In this document: positions 9,061 to 18,028 of the stretch, piece by piece
How positions within the stretch are numbered: position 1 is the stretch's first letter
Layout: each line of letters starts with the position of its first letter
Source of the DNA: an uncultured Flavobacteriaceae bacterium
GTDB lineage: Bacteria; Bacteroidota; Bacteroidia; Flavobacteriales; Flavobacteriaceae
Length of the DNA stretch: 64,000 nt
Assembly: GCA_947487895.1 (NCBI GenBank)
Contig: CANKYF010000010.1
Span: forward strand, 110,172 to 174,171
Reading direction: 5' to 3'
Notes under the pieces: model-generated
The model's database searches: none
Told to the model about the DNA's origin: nothing
Seen by the model: only the letters and a program-made list of their open reading frames with translations
Program-made: the position numbers and the translations under genes

Positions 9061-10968
9061 TTATTTTTTAATTAAAGCAATTTTAGCGTTATCTAATTTT
9101 GAAACTTCTTTGTAAAAACCTCTAAAGGCAGCATAATCTTCTTTTGGAAAATCACCATCTTTAACTGTGAATTCTCTATGATAGATTATTGTATTTTCAT
9201 CTGTTACTTCTAGAGTCATCTTATAGCTTCCAAATTTATTTTCAATAGACACATTTTCTGGCTGAGATTCAATTTTATAATCTGAAGGAAGTCTTATCTC
9301 AACCTCATCAATATCTTTAAAGCCTCTTTTAATTTGAAGCGGTAATTTTCTATTTCTATACCTATCTGGTATATGAGTATTTCTGTTAAGTGCATTAACC
9401 TGTAATAACATTCTATTTCCTATAACTTTTGAATAATTAGAAGCGTTAAAGCTAATATCTTCTATAAACTCAATACTATCTCTATCATTATTCAAACTCA
9501 TTTCCTGAATAGTTAATCCATTAATATATTTCCATCTTTTTTTATAATGAACATCTAAATCTCTTTCTGTCTCTGTTGCCAAATAATATTTATCATCATA
9601 CTGAATTCCTTTTGAAACTGATATTACTTTTGCTTCAATAGCTCCTTCATTTGAAACACTACACTTCCCTTTAATTGATTGAAGACTTTCTTCTTCTTCA
9701 TATTTTTTAGTATGAACAATCTTTCCTCCTTCTGGAGTAATAACTAATGCATCTCTATCATCTGTAAAATCACCAATAAAGCCGAAGGGCAATTTCTGAC
9801 TTGTACACTCCAACCATATATCTTCTTCATTTTGTCTAGGAATATTAAGTATTACATGATTCCCTTGCATAGAAGCAAAATCTTTTTCTATACTTCTTTG
9901 AGATTTCCTAGCATATACAACGGTGTAATGCGATTCTACTCCAACCTCATTTAAAAGAGCCATAGTATAGTTAGTTAACGCTTTACAATCTCCATAACTA
10001 ACCTCATCAACTTTAGATACATTAAAGGGTTTCCAACCACCTATTCCTACTTGCACGCTAATATAGCGTACCTTATCTTGTACATATTGATATACTTTTT
10101 TTGCTTTTTCTATTTGGCTTGTATCTCCTTTTACTAAATTTTGAATTTCAGTTTTTGTTTCTAAGGGTAAATCATGTGTTTCCTTTATTAAATCATGATA
10201 CATCCATTTTCCAAAGTCATTCCAATTCTCAACTTGGGTATTTACTCCTTCTAATGAAAACTTATTGGAAGCAACCAACACTCTTGGAGCTATTAACGTA
10301 TAAAAAGGGCTATACTGCTCTGGTTTAAAAGCTTCAATATTTGATACTTTAAAACTAAATTTATTTGCAAGTTCTTGCTTTTCTAAATCAAATTCATTGA
10401 AGTTTTTTTCTTTAGTTCTTATTGTTATACCTTCAGGAAACTCTATACTATAAGAACTATCTTCTACACTTAAAAAATAACTATCTATAGGATTAAAAGG
10501 CTTTATAAAAGCCGTATTACTAGTAACGGTTTCGCAAATAAACTCCATGGTATAAGGATAGCTTATGGGTGTATATTCTAAGTATTTAACTCTGGAATCT
10601 GAATATAATGTACCACCATCAACAGCACTAACATCTTTAAATTCATTCTTTTTAATTTTTTTTATTTGTTGCCCAAGAGCATTGTAAACAATAACCTGAA
10701 GTTCCTTTATTTTTTCATTATTATCATAATGAACATATGCATGCGTAGTTCTATTACCCTGTTTATTGAGAACTGTTATTACTCGTCTTTCTTTAACATG
10801 CATTTCATTAGCAGATTCTAAAACAATATCAATAGTATTATCCCTTACTACGGCATTTGCATGTTCTGTTAAATTATCTGGTATTGTTAAACTTGTATAA
10901 ATTTTACTCTGAGAATAACTTGAGATGTAGAAAAACAGTAAAAAAACTGTTATGTATTTTTTAAGCAT
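9061..10968 (-). CDS. DUF3857 transglutaminase-like protein
   Basis: A 635-residue exported protein, paralogous to the following gene. Signal peptide 1-20 (ends SYSQ), DUF3857 region about 35-240, transglutaminase-like core about 285-395. Here the Cys of the triad is kept (Cys328 in SYGDCKALTNY) and so is the His (His371 in GNHVILN); the acidic position is Glu387 rather than Asp. Catalysis is plausible, but no substrate can be named. First gene of a three-gene unit with the altered paralogue and the MazG-like gene. The two proteins could work as a catalytic and a non-catalytic partner; that is inference. Confidence 0.8.
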   Translation of the reverse strand: MLKKYITVFLLFFYISSYSQSKIYTSLTIPDNLTEHANAVVRDNTIDIVLESANEMHVKERRVITVLNKQGNRTTHAYVHYDNNEKIKELQVIVYNALGQQIKKIKKNEFKDVSAVDGGTLYSDSRVKYLEYTPISYPYTMEFICETVTSNTAFIKPFNPIDSYFLSVEDSSYSIEFPEGITIRTKEKNFNEFDLEKQELANKFSFKVSNIEAFKPEQYSPFYTLIAPRVLVASNKFSLEGVNTQVENWNDFGKWMYHDLIKETHDLPLETKTEIQNLVKGDTSQIEKAKKVYQYVQDKVRYISVQVGIGGWKPFNVSKVDEVSYGDCKALTNYTMALLNEVGVESHYTVVYARKSQRSIEKDFASMQGNHVILNIPRQNEEDIWLECTSQKLPFGFIGDFTDDRDALVITPEGGKIVHTKKYEEEESLQSIKGKCSVSNEGAIEAKVISVSKGIQYDDKYYLATETERDLDVHYKKRWKYINGLTIQEMSLNNDRDSIEFIEDISFNASNYSKVIGNRMLLQVNALNRNTHIPDRYRNRKLPLQIKRGFKDIDEVEIRLPSDYKIESQPENVSIENKFGSYKMTLEVTDENTIIYHREFTVKDGDFPKEDYAAFRGFYKEVSKLDNAKIALIKK

Positions 10969-11096
10969 ATACGTTACTATTAACTTAGGAAAACCGTTTT
11001 TACATTTAAAGAAAGCTACTAATAAAGTTAGCTTCTAACTAAAAAGTAAAAATTAGTTGGTCAAATTAATAAAATAAAACTAAATAAAATGAGGGA

Positions 11097-11549
11097 TTAT
11101 CCTTTGTTTTTTGAGTCGATTATTATAGTTACAGGGCCATCATTTATCAGAGCAACTTTCATATCTGCACCAAACTGCCCTGTTTGAATAGACTTTCCTA
11201 AATCTACTTGAACTTGTTTTATAAAGGCTTCATATAAAGGAATTGCTACATCAGGTTTTGCTGCTTTTATATAACTAGGTCTATTCCCTTTTTTTGTTAG
11301 CGCGTGTAGTGTAAACTGACTAACTACAATGATATCTCCATTAATATCTTTTACAGATTTATTCATGACGCCACTTTCATCCGCAAATATTCTTAGGTTT
11401 ATAAGTTTTTTAGTGAGCCAATCAATATCTTCGCTAGTATCATCATCTACAATTCCTAAAAGAACTAAAAGTCCTTTTTTAATATCTGCAACCTTATCTT
11501 CATTAATAATTACACTAGCCTCAGATACTCTTTGAATTACTAACTTCAT
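11097..11549 (-). CDS. dtd: D-aminoacyl-tRNA deacylase
   Basis: Hydrolyses D-amino acids from mischarged tRNA. The 150 residues show the family start MKLVIQRVSEASV, the active-site segment SQFTLHA at about 77-83 followed by GNRPSY, and the C-terminal NDGPVTIIID that carries the cross-subunit GxVT motif. Full length. Its start overlaps the end of rsgA by 4 bases, so it is the second gene of an rsgA-dtd pair. Confidence 0.95.
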   Translation of the reverse strand: MKLVIQRVSEASVIINEDKVADIKKGLLVLLGIVDDDTSEDIDWLTKKLINLRIFADESGVMNKSVKDINGDIIVVSQFTLHALTKKGNRPSYIKAAKPDVAIPLYEAFIKQVQVDLGKSIQTGQFGADMKVALINDGPVTIIIDSKNKG

Positions 11550-12496
11550 TCCTTATCCCAAATATCGGTTCTATAGTGCTCATCTTCTCCTTCTAAAATT
11601 TGCACATAACTTCTATATCTTGAATATGCAATTTCATCATTATCTAAAGCGTCTTTTACTGCACATTTTGGTTCTTTAATATGTAAACAGTTATTGAACT
11701 TACAATCTTGTTTTAAAGCAAAAATTTCAGGGAAATAATCGGCTACTTCTTCTTTATCCATGTCTACCACTCCAAAACCTTTTATACCAGGTGTATCAAT
11801 TATCTTTCCTCCAAAATCTGTATCAAACATTTCAGCAAATGTAGTTGTGTGTTGCCCTTGCATATGTAAATTTGATATTTCTTTGGTTTTTAAATTTAAA
11901 TCTGGTTGAATGTTATTTACCAATGTAGATTTACCAACCCCAGAATGACCAGAAAACATACTCACTCTATCTTTCATTATTGCCTTTACCTTCTCAACAT
12001 TCTTTCCCGTTTTAGCCGAAACTCCTATACATTCATATCCTATTTTTCTATAAACATGTGCTAAATACTTTGCTTCTAAAAGTGTTTCTTCATCATAGGC
12101 ATCAAGCTTATTAAATAATAAAACCGTTTTTATAGAATAAGCTTCAGCGGTCACCAAAAATCGATCTATAAAACTTGTTTGCGTTGGTGGGTTATTAATA
12201 GTAATTATTAAGAATACCTGATCTAAGTTTGATGCAATAATATGGGTTTGTTTAGATAAATTGACAGACTTGCGGACTATAAAATTCTTTCTTTCATGAA
12301 TATTAAAGATTATCCCAGATTCTACATCATTAGATTGCTCCAAATCAAAATCCACCCAATCTCCTACAGCTATTGGGTTGGTACTTTTTATACCTTTAAT
12401 TCTAAATTTACCCTTAATTCTGCATTGATAGGTTTCTCCCAACTGTGTTTTAACAGTATACCAACTTCCTGTAGATTTATAAACGAGTCCTGTCAT
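11546..12496 (-). CDS. rsgA: Ribosome small-subunit-dependent GTPase RsgA
   Basis: Circularly permuted GTPase that helps mature the 30S subunit. Seen: N-terminal OB-fold; then G4 NKLD at 129-132 ahead of G1 GHSGVGKST at 183-191 and G3 DTPG at 234-237, the permuted order; then the zinc-binding set Cys265, Cys270, His272, Cys278. The 316-residue length is normal. Translated ahead of dtd with a 4-base overlap. ATG 12496 begins directly at conserved sequence. Confidence 0.95.
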   Translation of the reverse strand: MTGLVYKSTGSWYTVKTQLGETYQCRIKGKFRIKGIKSTNPIAVGDWVDFDLEQSNDVESGIIFNIHERKNFIVRKSVNLSKQTHIIASNLDQVFLIITINNPPTQTSFIDRFLVTAEAYSIKTVLLFNKLDAYDEETLLEAKYLAHVYRKIGYECIGVSAKTGKNVEKVKAIMKDRVSMFSGHSGVGKSTLVNNIQPDLNLKTKEISNLHMQGQHTTTFAEMFDTDFGGKIIDTPGIKGFGVVDMDKEEVADYFPEIFALKQDCKFNNCLHIKEPKCAVKDALDNDEIAYSRYRSYVQILEGEDEHYRTDIWDKE

Positions 12497-12586
12497 ATTT
12501 AACTCAAAAATAATTTAAATAAATTATTTATTCTGTGTTAATACTTATAAATTAGTCTCATAAATTTTTTAACAAAAATCAATAAC

Positions 12587-13036
12587 ATGAAAAAATTAAT
12601 TTTAATTATCGCTATTGCGGTATTTAGTTTAGCTGAAGTTAATGCTCAAGTAGAGTATAAAGTTATTACTAGTGTAGAGTCTATTGTACCTAATGGGTTA
12701 GGTCGTTCTAGAATTATTAGTGCTAACGAATCTAAAGACTACAAAGAATATACATCTACTCAAACGGCTGAAGACAATACCCGTAATAAATCTAAGCGTG
12801 GTGAAATTAGAGTTAAAGGTTTTGATGAAACTAAACTTTTAAACTTCTATAATATTGGAGGGATTAGATTTCAAAACATTGCTGCTAATGATGCAATCAT
12901 CACTTCTAAAATAAATACTATGATTGAAGAAGGTTGGGAATTAGCATTTGTAACAAGTGCTGTTGAAAGTGAAGCAGGTAAAGGTGATGGAAAAGGTATC
13001 TTTATTACTAGATATATATTTAAAAGATCTAAATAA
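12587..13036 (+). CDS. Exported protein of unknown function, DUF4177-like C-terminus
   Basis: A 149-residue protein with a signal peptide (residues 1-20, ending NAQ). The mature part starts with a VEYKVIT strand, and near the C-terminus has MIEEGWELAFVTS followed by a final ITRYIFKR strand, an arrangement like the small DUF4177 domain. Predicted periplasmic. No catalytic motif is visible. It is the only gene in its unit, facing a perfect bidirectional terminator at 13056. Confidence 0.6.
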   Translation: MKKLILIIAIAVFSLAEVNAQVEYKVITSVESIVPNGLGRSRIISANESKDYKEYTSTQTAEDNTRNKSKRGEIRVKGFDETKLLNFYNIGGIRFQNIAANDAIITSKINTMIEEGWELAFVTSAVESEAGKGDGKGIFITRYIFKRSK

Positions 13037-13055
13037 TTATTATTTAGACCATAAA

Positions 13056-13080
13056 AAAAGCCTCGCTATGCGAGGCTTTT
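13056..13080. terminator. Bidirectional terminator
   Basis: Perfect 11-bp stem (13056-13066 with 13070-13080), 3-base loop, A-run on the left and T-run on the right. It separates the convergent genes ending at 13036 and 13094. Its core AAGCCTCGC matches the terminators at 4106 and 13830. Confidence 0.9.
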
Positions 13081-13093
13081 CTATTTCTACTAA

Positions 13094-13732
13094 TTAACCT
13101 TTAATAGCCTTCTTTGTTGAAATCTTTTTCCCATCTGCAATTATGTTAATAATATACATACCTGATGAGAATTGTGATAAATCAATATTCAATTGTTTAG
13201 TATTTAAATTTTGGAAACTCATTTGATTGACTGATTGTCCAGACATGTTAGCAACATTAACTTTAATATTTTTGTACACTTTTGAAAGTTTTAAATTAAA
13301 CATTCCACTTGGTGATGTATTTGGATACATAACTATTTCATTTTCTTTATCGTTTTTAAAATATTGATTACTAATACTTGTAATATAACATCTAGTTGTA
13401 TATCTACATGAATGCCTTCCATATCCAATTACGGTAACTTCATCTAAAACCTCATTCCCTTTTAGCATTACTTCTAGTTTACTTTCACCTATAACAGGAA
13501 TTTCTATCGCTCTATAACCTAGATATGATATCTGTAGAGTATCACCTCTATTACCATTAATTTCGAAATGCCCTTTAGAATTTGAAACTGTCCCTTTTTT
13601 AGAATTCTTAATAAGAATATTGGCATTTTCAAGAACACCAAATTCATCAGACACAATACCTGTAATCGTTTCTTGCGCTTGAAGTTTAAATAGAATTCCT
13701 ATTAAAAAGAATATAAACGTAATTTTTTTCAT
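13094..13732 (-). CDS. Small secreted protein: carboxypeptidase-regulatory-like domain plus T9SS domain
   Basis: A 212-residue secreted protein made almost only of two accessory modules. Signal peptide 1-19 (ends LQAQ); residues about 20-95 are a CarboxypepD_reg-like/CNA-B type fold (ITGIVSDEFGVLENANILIKN, trimmed here to its pattern of a beta-sandwich with SKGHFEI and YLGYRAIE); residues about 135-212 are a T9SS sorting domain ending KKAIKG. The short middle part holds a Cys-rich stretch (HSCRYTTRC). No enzyme domain lies between, so it may be a surface adaptor or the remains of a larger protein. Transcribed alone. Confidence 0.7.
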   Translation of the reverse strand: MKKITFIFFLIGILFKLQAQETITGIVSDEFGVLENANILIKNSKKGTVSNSKGHFEINGNRGDTLQISYLGYRAIEIPVIGESKLEVMLKGNEVLDEVTVIGYGRHSCRYTTRCYITSISNQYFKNDKENEIVMYPNTSPSGMFNLKLSKVYKNIKVNVANMSGQSVNQMSFQNLNTKQLNIDLSQFSSGMYIINIIADGKKISTKKAIKG

Positions 13733-13829
13733 GAATTTGATTTTTTAGCTGATTATAACCCAAACCTAATTCAAAATCATGCTATTCTAAAGTCAGAATG
13801 AGTGTAAGTATCTTTTCATTGAGGGAAAC

Positions 13830-13858
13830 AAAAAAGCCTCGCTATACGAGGCTTTTTT
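13830..13858 (-). terminator. Terminator of the aromatic amino-acid operon
   Basis: Stem of 12 bp (13830-13841 with 13847-13858) with a 5-base loop and flanking A and T runs, 25 bases after the DAHP synthase stop. Same AAGCCTCG stem as the terminators at 4106 and 13056; it could work on both strands, but only the minus strand has a gene ending here. Confidence 0.85.
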
Positions 13859-13883
13859 ACTTTTAATTCCTAATAATAATTAA

Positions 13884-14966
13884 TTAACCATTAATTATTT
13901 TCTCTTGGTGGTTAATTGATTCTTGGTGAACCGCCTTGAACATTTTCAAAATAAACTCTTCACTTAAACCATGCTCTTGACCTTCTAAAACCATTCTTCC
14001 TAAGATTTCATTCCAACGCTTGCTTTGTAAAACAGCAACATTTTTCTCTTTCTTTAATTGACCGATCCCATCAGAAGCTTGCATACGTTTACCTAACATA
14101 TCAATAATCTGGTTATCTATAATATCAATTTTAGCTCTTAAATTATTTAACTCATTATTATACGCTGCTTCTGGATCTGCTTCTTTTTTAACTTTTAAAT
14201 CACGCATAATTTGCACTAAAGTAGAAGGTGTTACCTGTTGTGCAGCATCACTCCAAGCATTATCTGGATCATAATGTGTTTCAACCATTAAACCATCAAA
14301 ATTTAAATCTAATGCAGTTTGACACACATCAAATACCATATCTCTCTTACCTGTAATATGAGATGGGTCATTAATTAATGGAATATCTGGAAATCTATTT
14401 TGAAATTCTATAGCCATTTGCCATTCTGGATTGTTTCTGTACTTAGTTTTTTCATACGTAGAAAAACCTCTATGAATAGCGCCTATATTTTTAACACCAG
14501 CAGTATATATTCTTTCAATACCACCTAACCATAATGCTAAATCTGGATTTACTGGATTTTTAATTAATACAGGTTTATCTGTCCCTTCTAAAGCATCTGC
14601 AATTTCTTGCATTATGAATGGACTAACCGTAGAACGAGCACCAATCCAAAGCATATCAATATCATGCTCTAAAGCCAATTTCACATGAGCTGCATTTGCA
14701 ACCTCAGTACAAACTTTCATACCCGTTTCTTCTTTTACTTTTTGTAACCACTTTAAACCTAAAGCACCTACACCTTCAAAGTTACCAGGTCTTGTTCTTG
14801 GTTTCCAGATACCTGCTCTAAAATAACTTACATCAGTATCTTTAAGTTCATGTGCTATTTTAAGCACTTGCTCTTCTGTTTCAGCACTACAAGGTCCTGC
14901 AATTACTAATGGATGATTTAATCCTAAATCATCTAACCAACTTCTTAACTCTTTCTTGTTTTCCAT
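13884..14966 (-). CDS. Bifunctional DAHP synthase / chorismate mutase
   Basis: First enzyme of the shikimate pathway (type I-beta DAHP synthase, about residues 1-255) fused to a C-terminal AroQ-type chorismate mutase (about 262-350). Seen: PLVIAGPCSAE near the N-terminus, KPRTRPGNFEG, and NDPSHITGKRD; the mutase part has the pattern LRAKIDIIDNQIIDMLGKRM. The order synthase-mutase is the one known from Bacteroidota; Bacillus has the reverse. In such fusions prephenate or chorismate often controls the synthase. ATG 14966 was chosen over an upstream TTG. Last gene of the pheA operon. Confidence 0.95.
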   Translation of the reverse strand: MENKKELRSWLDDLGLNHPLVIAGPCSAETEEQVLKIAHELKDTDVSYFRAGIWKPRTRPGNFEGVGALGLKWLQKVKEETGMKVCTEVANAAHVKLALEHDIDMLWIGARSTVSPFIMQEIADALEGTDKPVLIKNPVNPDLALWLGGIERIYTAGVKNIGAIHRGFSTYEKTKYRNNPEWQMAIEFQNRFPDIPLINDPSHITGKRDMVFDVCQTALDLNFDGLMVETHYDPDNAWSDAAQQVTPSTLVQIMRDLKVKKEADPEAAYNNELNNLRAKIDIIDNQIIDMLGKRMQASDGIGQLKKEKNVAVLQSKRWNEILGRMVLEGQEHGLSEEFILKMFKAVHQESINHQEKIING

Positions 14967-15056
14967 AATTCCTAATAAAATTTCATACTTCAAATTCCAC
15001 GATTCTAATATTTATAATTCTTTGCTGGAATTTGGTGTTTCAATATTGTTTTAATG

Positions 15057-15908
15057 TTAATTTATTCCGTTTAATATATCTTTTATGTGATTGGTATCTT
15101 TCATTTCTTTGAACACTCCTTCAAAATCGTCACTCTCCATCAACTTTTTAAATTGTGTTAGATTATTTATGTATTCTTCTAAAGTTTCAATAACGTTCTC
15201 TTTATTCTGCTTAAAAATAGGTGTCCACATTTCTGGTGAGCTTTTAGCCAAACGTACCGTAGAGGCAAATCCACTACCCGCCATATCAAAAATATCACGC
15301 TCATTTTTCTCTTTATCAATAACCGTTTTTCCTAGCATGAATGAACTAATATGTGATAAATGCGATACGTAAGCTATATGTTTATCATGAGCTTCAGGGT
15401 TCATATAACGAATACGCATACCCAAAGCTTTAAATATTTCTAGAGCTTTTTCCTGAAGCTTAAAAGCGGTTTTTTCAACCTCACAAATAATATTTGTTTT
15501 ACCTTCAAACAATCCGCTAATAGCAGCACCAGGACCAGAATATTCGGTTCCAGCAATTGGGTGTGCTGCTAAAAAATTTCTACGCTTTGGATGATTTTCA
15601 ACAATTTTACAAATAGCTTCTTTTGTAGACCCAGCATCAATCACTAATGTGTTATCCGATATGTTATCTAATATTGATGGCAACAACTTAACAGTTGCAT
15701 CAACAGGTATAGACACAATTACTAAATCTGCATGTTGTAAATCATCTAACGTCGCTTTTTTATCTATTAAGCCAAGAGACAAAGCTTGTTCTATAGTAGT
15801 GTCTTTTCTACTGATACCATGAACAACCACATCTGGAAAATGCGTCTTGATATCTTTAGTAAGACTACCACCTATTAAACCAACTCCTATTGCATATATA
15901 TTTTTCAT
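15057..15908 (-). CDS. tyrA: Prephenate dehydrogenase
   Basis: NAD-dependent oxidative decarboxylation of prephenate to 4-hydroxyphenylpyruvate, the tyrosine branch. Seen: Rossmann GVGLIGGS at residues 8-15, then AHPIAGTEYSG (substrate His region) and AYVSHLSHISSF, both typical of TyrA. 283 residues, no ACT domain, so no obvious tyrosine feedback site. I start it at ATG 15908 because the four codons upstream come from an inserted hairpin repeat. Third gene of the operon; 97 bases separate it from the aminotransferase gene. Confidence 0.93.
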   Translation of the reverse strand: MKNIYAIGVGLIGGSLTKDIKTHFPDVVVHGISRKDTTIEQALSLGLIDKKATLDDLQHADLVIVSIPVDATVKLLPSILDNISDNTLVIDAGSTKEAICKIVENHPKRRNFLAAHPIAGTEYSGPGAAISGLFEGKTNIICEVEKTAFKLQEKALEIFKALGMRIRYMNPEAHDKHIAYVSHLSHISSFMLGKTVIDKEKNERDIFDMAGSGFASTVRLAKSSPEMWTPIFKQNKENVIETLEEYINNLTQFKKLMESDDFEGVFKEMKDTNHIKDILNGIN

Positions 15909-15944
15909 AGCCTCTCCCAACCCTCTCCAAAAGAGAGGGCTATA
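15909..15944. repeat. Intergenic hairpin repeat between aminotransferase gene and tyrA
   Basis: CCCTCTC/GAGAGGG stem (15921-15927 with 15933-15939) beside a second copy of the CCTCTCCC word at 15911. It resembles the CCCTCTCC-type dispersed hairpins seen between genes in many Flavobacteriaceae. It directly abuts the tyrA start codon. Confidence 0.5.
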
Positions 15945-16005
15945 GAATTATTTATTTTTATTTTTTACTTTTTTCATTCTGCAAACTGTTACTAAGACTG
16001 CTTAC

Positions 16006-17151
16006 TTATTTCACTCTAGCTATACATTCTTCAATAGCCTCTACTGAAGCACATAACGAAAATCTAATATATCCTTCACCTTGAGTTCCAAAAATAGTAC
16101 CTGGTGTTATAAAAACATGATTGTCTTTTAACACAGTATCTATAAATTCTTCAGATTTTATATAAGGTGGTAATTTTGCCCAAACAAACATACCCGTAGC
16201 ATTTTCATCATAAGTACAATTGAGTGCTTTTGCTAATTTCCAGATTAAATCTCTTCGCTTTTTATACACACTATTTAATGTAACATACCACATTTTAGAG
16301 CATTTTAAAGCTTCAATAGCCCCTTTTTGAATACCATAAAACATACCAGAGTCCATGTTACTCTTTACCTTTAAAATATTTTTAATATGCTCACTATCTC
16401 CTAATACCATACCTACACGCCAACCAGCCATATTAAAGGTTTTACTCAAAGAATTTAGTTCTAAACACACTTCTTTAGCACCTTCTATACTTAAAATACT
16501 TGTTGGATTATCATTAAGAACAAAACTGTACGGATTATCATTTATGATTAAAATATTATTTCGTTTTGCGAAATCTATTAAACCTCTAAAAGTAATTTCT
16601 GAAGGTTGCGCGCCTGTTGGCATGTGTGGATAATTAACCCACATTAACTTCACTTTACTTAAGTCTAATTTTTGTAAAGCATCAATGTCTGGTAACCAGT
16701 TATTTTTTGCATCTAAATTATAAAACACTGGTTTTGCACCTACCAACTTAGTTACTGATTGATATGTTGGATACCCTGGGTTTGGTATCAATACCTCATC
16801 TCCTTCATTTAAGTAAGTCATTGAGATATGCATAATACCTTCTTTGCTTCCCATAAGAGGTAACACTTCTGTTGCCGGACTTAGATTTACCGAAAAATGT
16901 TCTTTATAGAAACCAGCTATTGCTTCACGTAACTCGGGCAACCCTTGATAACTCTGATATTTATGAGCTGTAGCATCTTGTAAACTATTAGTAATAGCTT
17001 CTAAAACTTTTTGAGGTGGTTGTAAATCTGGACTCCCAATACCTAAATTAATTACAGGTTTTCCGTTAGCAATCATTAATCCTACTTCTCTTAATTTTCT
17101 TGAGAAATAGTATTCTTCTACTGTATGCAATCTATTAGCTACTTCAATCAT
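16006..17151 (-). CDS. Class I/II PLP aminotransferase (aromatic branch)
   Basis: Fold-type I aminotransferase, 381 residues. Seen: GIGSPDLQPP near the N-terminus, GSKEGIMH, NPGYPTY, an NDNPYSFV segment that replaces the usual ND-Y motif, and the PLP lysine Lys237 in SLSKTFNMAGWRVG, then RFSLC with the carboxylate-binding Arg. Its place between pheA and tyrA suggests it makes phenylalanine and tyrosine from the keto acids, or arogenate from prephenate; the sequence alone does not decide this. The start overlaps the pheA stop by 4 bases, so the two are probably translationally coupled. Confidence 0.85.
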   Translation of the reverse strand: MIEVANRLHTVEEYYFSRKLREVGLMIANGKPVINLGIGSPDLQPPQKVLEAITNSLQDATAHKYQSYQGLPELREAIAGFYKEHFSVNLSPATEVLPLMGSKEGIMHISMTYLNEGDEVLIPNPGYPTYQSVTKLVGAKPVFYNLDAKNNWLPDIDALQKLDLSKVKLMWVNYPHMPTGAQPSEITFRGLIDFAKRNNILIINDNPYSFVLNDNPTSILSIEGAKEVCLELNSLSKTFNMAGWRVGMVLGDSEHIKNILKVKSNMDSGMFYGIQKGAIEALKCSKMWYVTLNSVYKKRRDLIWKLAKALNCTYDENATGMFVWAKLPPYIKSEEFIDTVLKDNHVFITPGTIFGTQGEGYIRFSLCASVEAIEECIARVK

Positions 17152-17975
17152 ACCTTTGCATTTTTATATTCGCCTAACACTTTAAAATCTTCACCCATAA
17201 TCTCTATAAGCGATTTTGCTTTCTTAAAATCTTTATAATCTTCAAAAGTTACATCAACAAAAAAGGCATATTTCCATGGTGTTTCAATAATTGGTAATGA
17301 CTGAATTTTTGTTAAGTTCAACTTACAATCACTCATTACATTTAGAATAGTTGCTAAACTTCCTCGTTTATGGTTAGCTTCAAACTTTAATGATGCCTTA
17401 CTAATATTTTCTTCTTTAACTTCAGAGTTTGTTCTTTTTACAATAGCAAAGCGTGTTTCATTACTCTTAATTGTTTGAATACTATGCGCTAAAATATCTA
17501 ACTCAAAAATATCTGCTGCCAAAATACTTGCAATAGCCCCAACACCTTTTAATTGATGTTTATTAATTCTATCTGCTACCTCTGCTGTATCTTTATCTTC
17601 TACTAACTTAATATGCGGATGTTTTTTAAAGAACTCCTTACATTGCAACAATGCCATTGGATGCGAATACACTTCTTTAATATCTGCTATTGTTTGTCCA
17701 GGCAATGCCATCAAATTATGCTGAATATCTAAATAATGTTCACCTACTACATGCAACTCATTCTTATCTATTAATGCATAATTTGGTATTATAGAACCTG
17801 CTATAGAATTTTCTAAAGCCATAATTGCAGCGTCACATTCTTTAGTGATTAAAGCCTCAACCACTCTATCAAATGTTAAACACTCAATAAGACTCACATT
17901 CTTATCAAAATATTGTTCTGAAACAATATGATGATAAGATCCTTTTACGCCCTGTATTGCTACTGTTTTTATCAT
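17148..17975 (-). CDS. pheA: Prephenate dehydratase
   Basis: Converts prephenate to phenylpyruvate, the committed phenylalanine step. 275 residues: dehydratase domain 1-180 with ALENSIAG and the catalytic Thr174-Arg-Phe176 (SNETRFAIV), then an ACT domain from about 192 with GSLATILNVM and a modified ESRP site (IQSLPI), which in other PheA proteins binds phenylalanine. No chorismate mutase domain; that activity is on the DAHP synthase. First structural gene of a four-gene operon, preceded by a Phe/Tyr leader peptide and a terminator hairpin whose T-run touches this ATG. Confidence 0.95.
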   Translation of the reverse strand: MIKTVAIQGVKGSYHHIVSEQYFDKNVSLIECLTFDRVVEALITKECDAAIMALENSIAGSIIPNYALIDKNELHVVGEHYLDIQHNLMALPGQTIADIKEVYSHPMALLQCKEFFKKHPHIKLVEDKDTAEVADRINKHQLKGVGAIASILAADIFELDILAHSIQTIKSNETRFAIVKRTNSEVKEENISKASLKFEANHKRGSLATILNVMSDCKLNLTKIQSLPIIETPWKYAFFVDVTFEDYKDFKKAKSLIEIMGEDFKVLGEYKNAKV

Positions 17976-18005
17976 AAAAAAAAGTCCCGATTTTCATCGA
18001 GACTT
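17976..18005 (-). terminator. Attenuator terminator directly before pheA
   Basis: On the minus strand a 10-bp stem AAGTCTCGAT/ATCGGGACTT (one G-U pair; 18005-17996 with 17991-17982), GAAA loop, then a run of eight T that ends at the pheA ATG. No gene ends here, so this is a premature terminator in a leader. The 5' arm can instead pair through GTCTCG (18003-17998) with CGAGGC (18047-18042) at the end of the leader reading frame, a 6-bp candidate antiterminator. Confidence 0.88.
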
Positions 18006-18028
18006 ATATTTAAATTTATTATCTTAAA

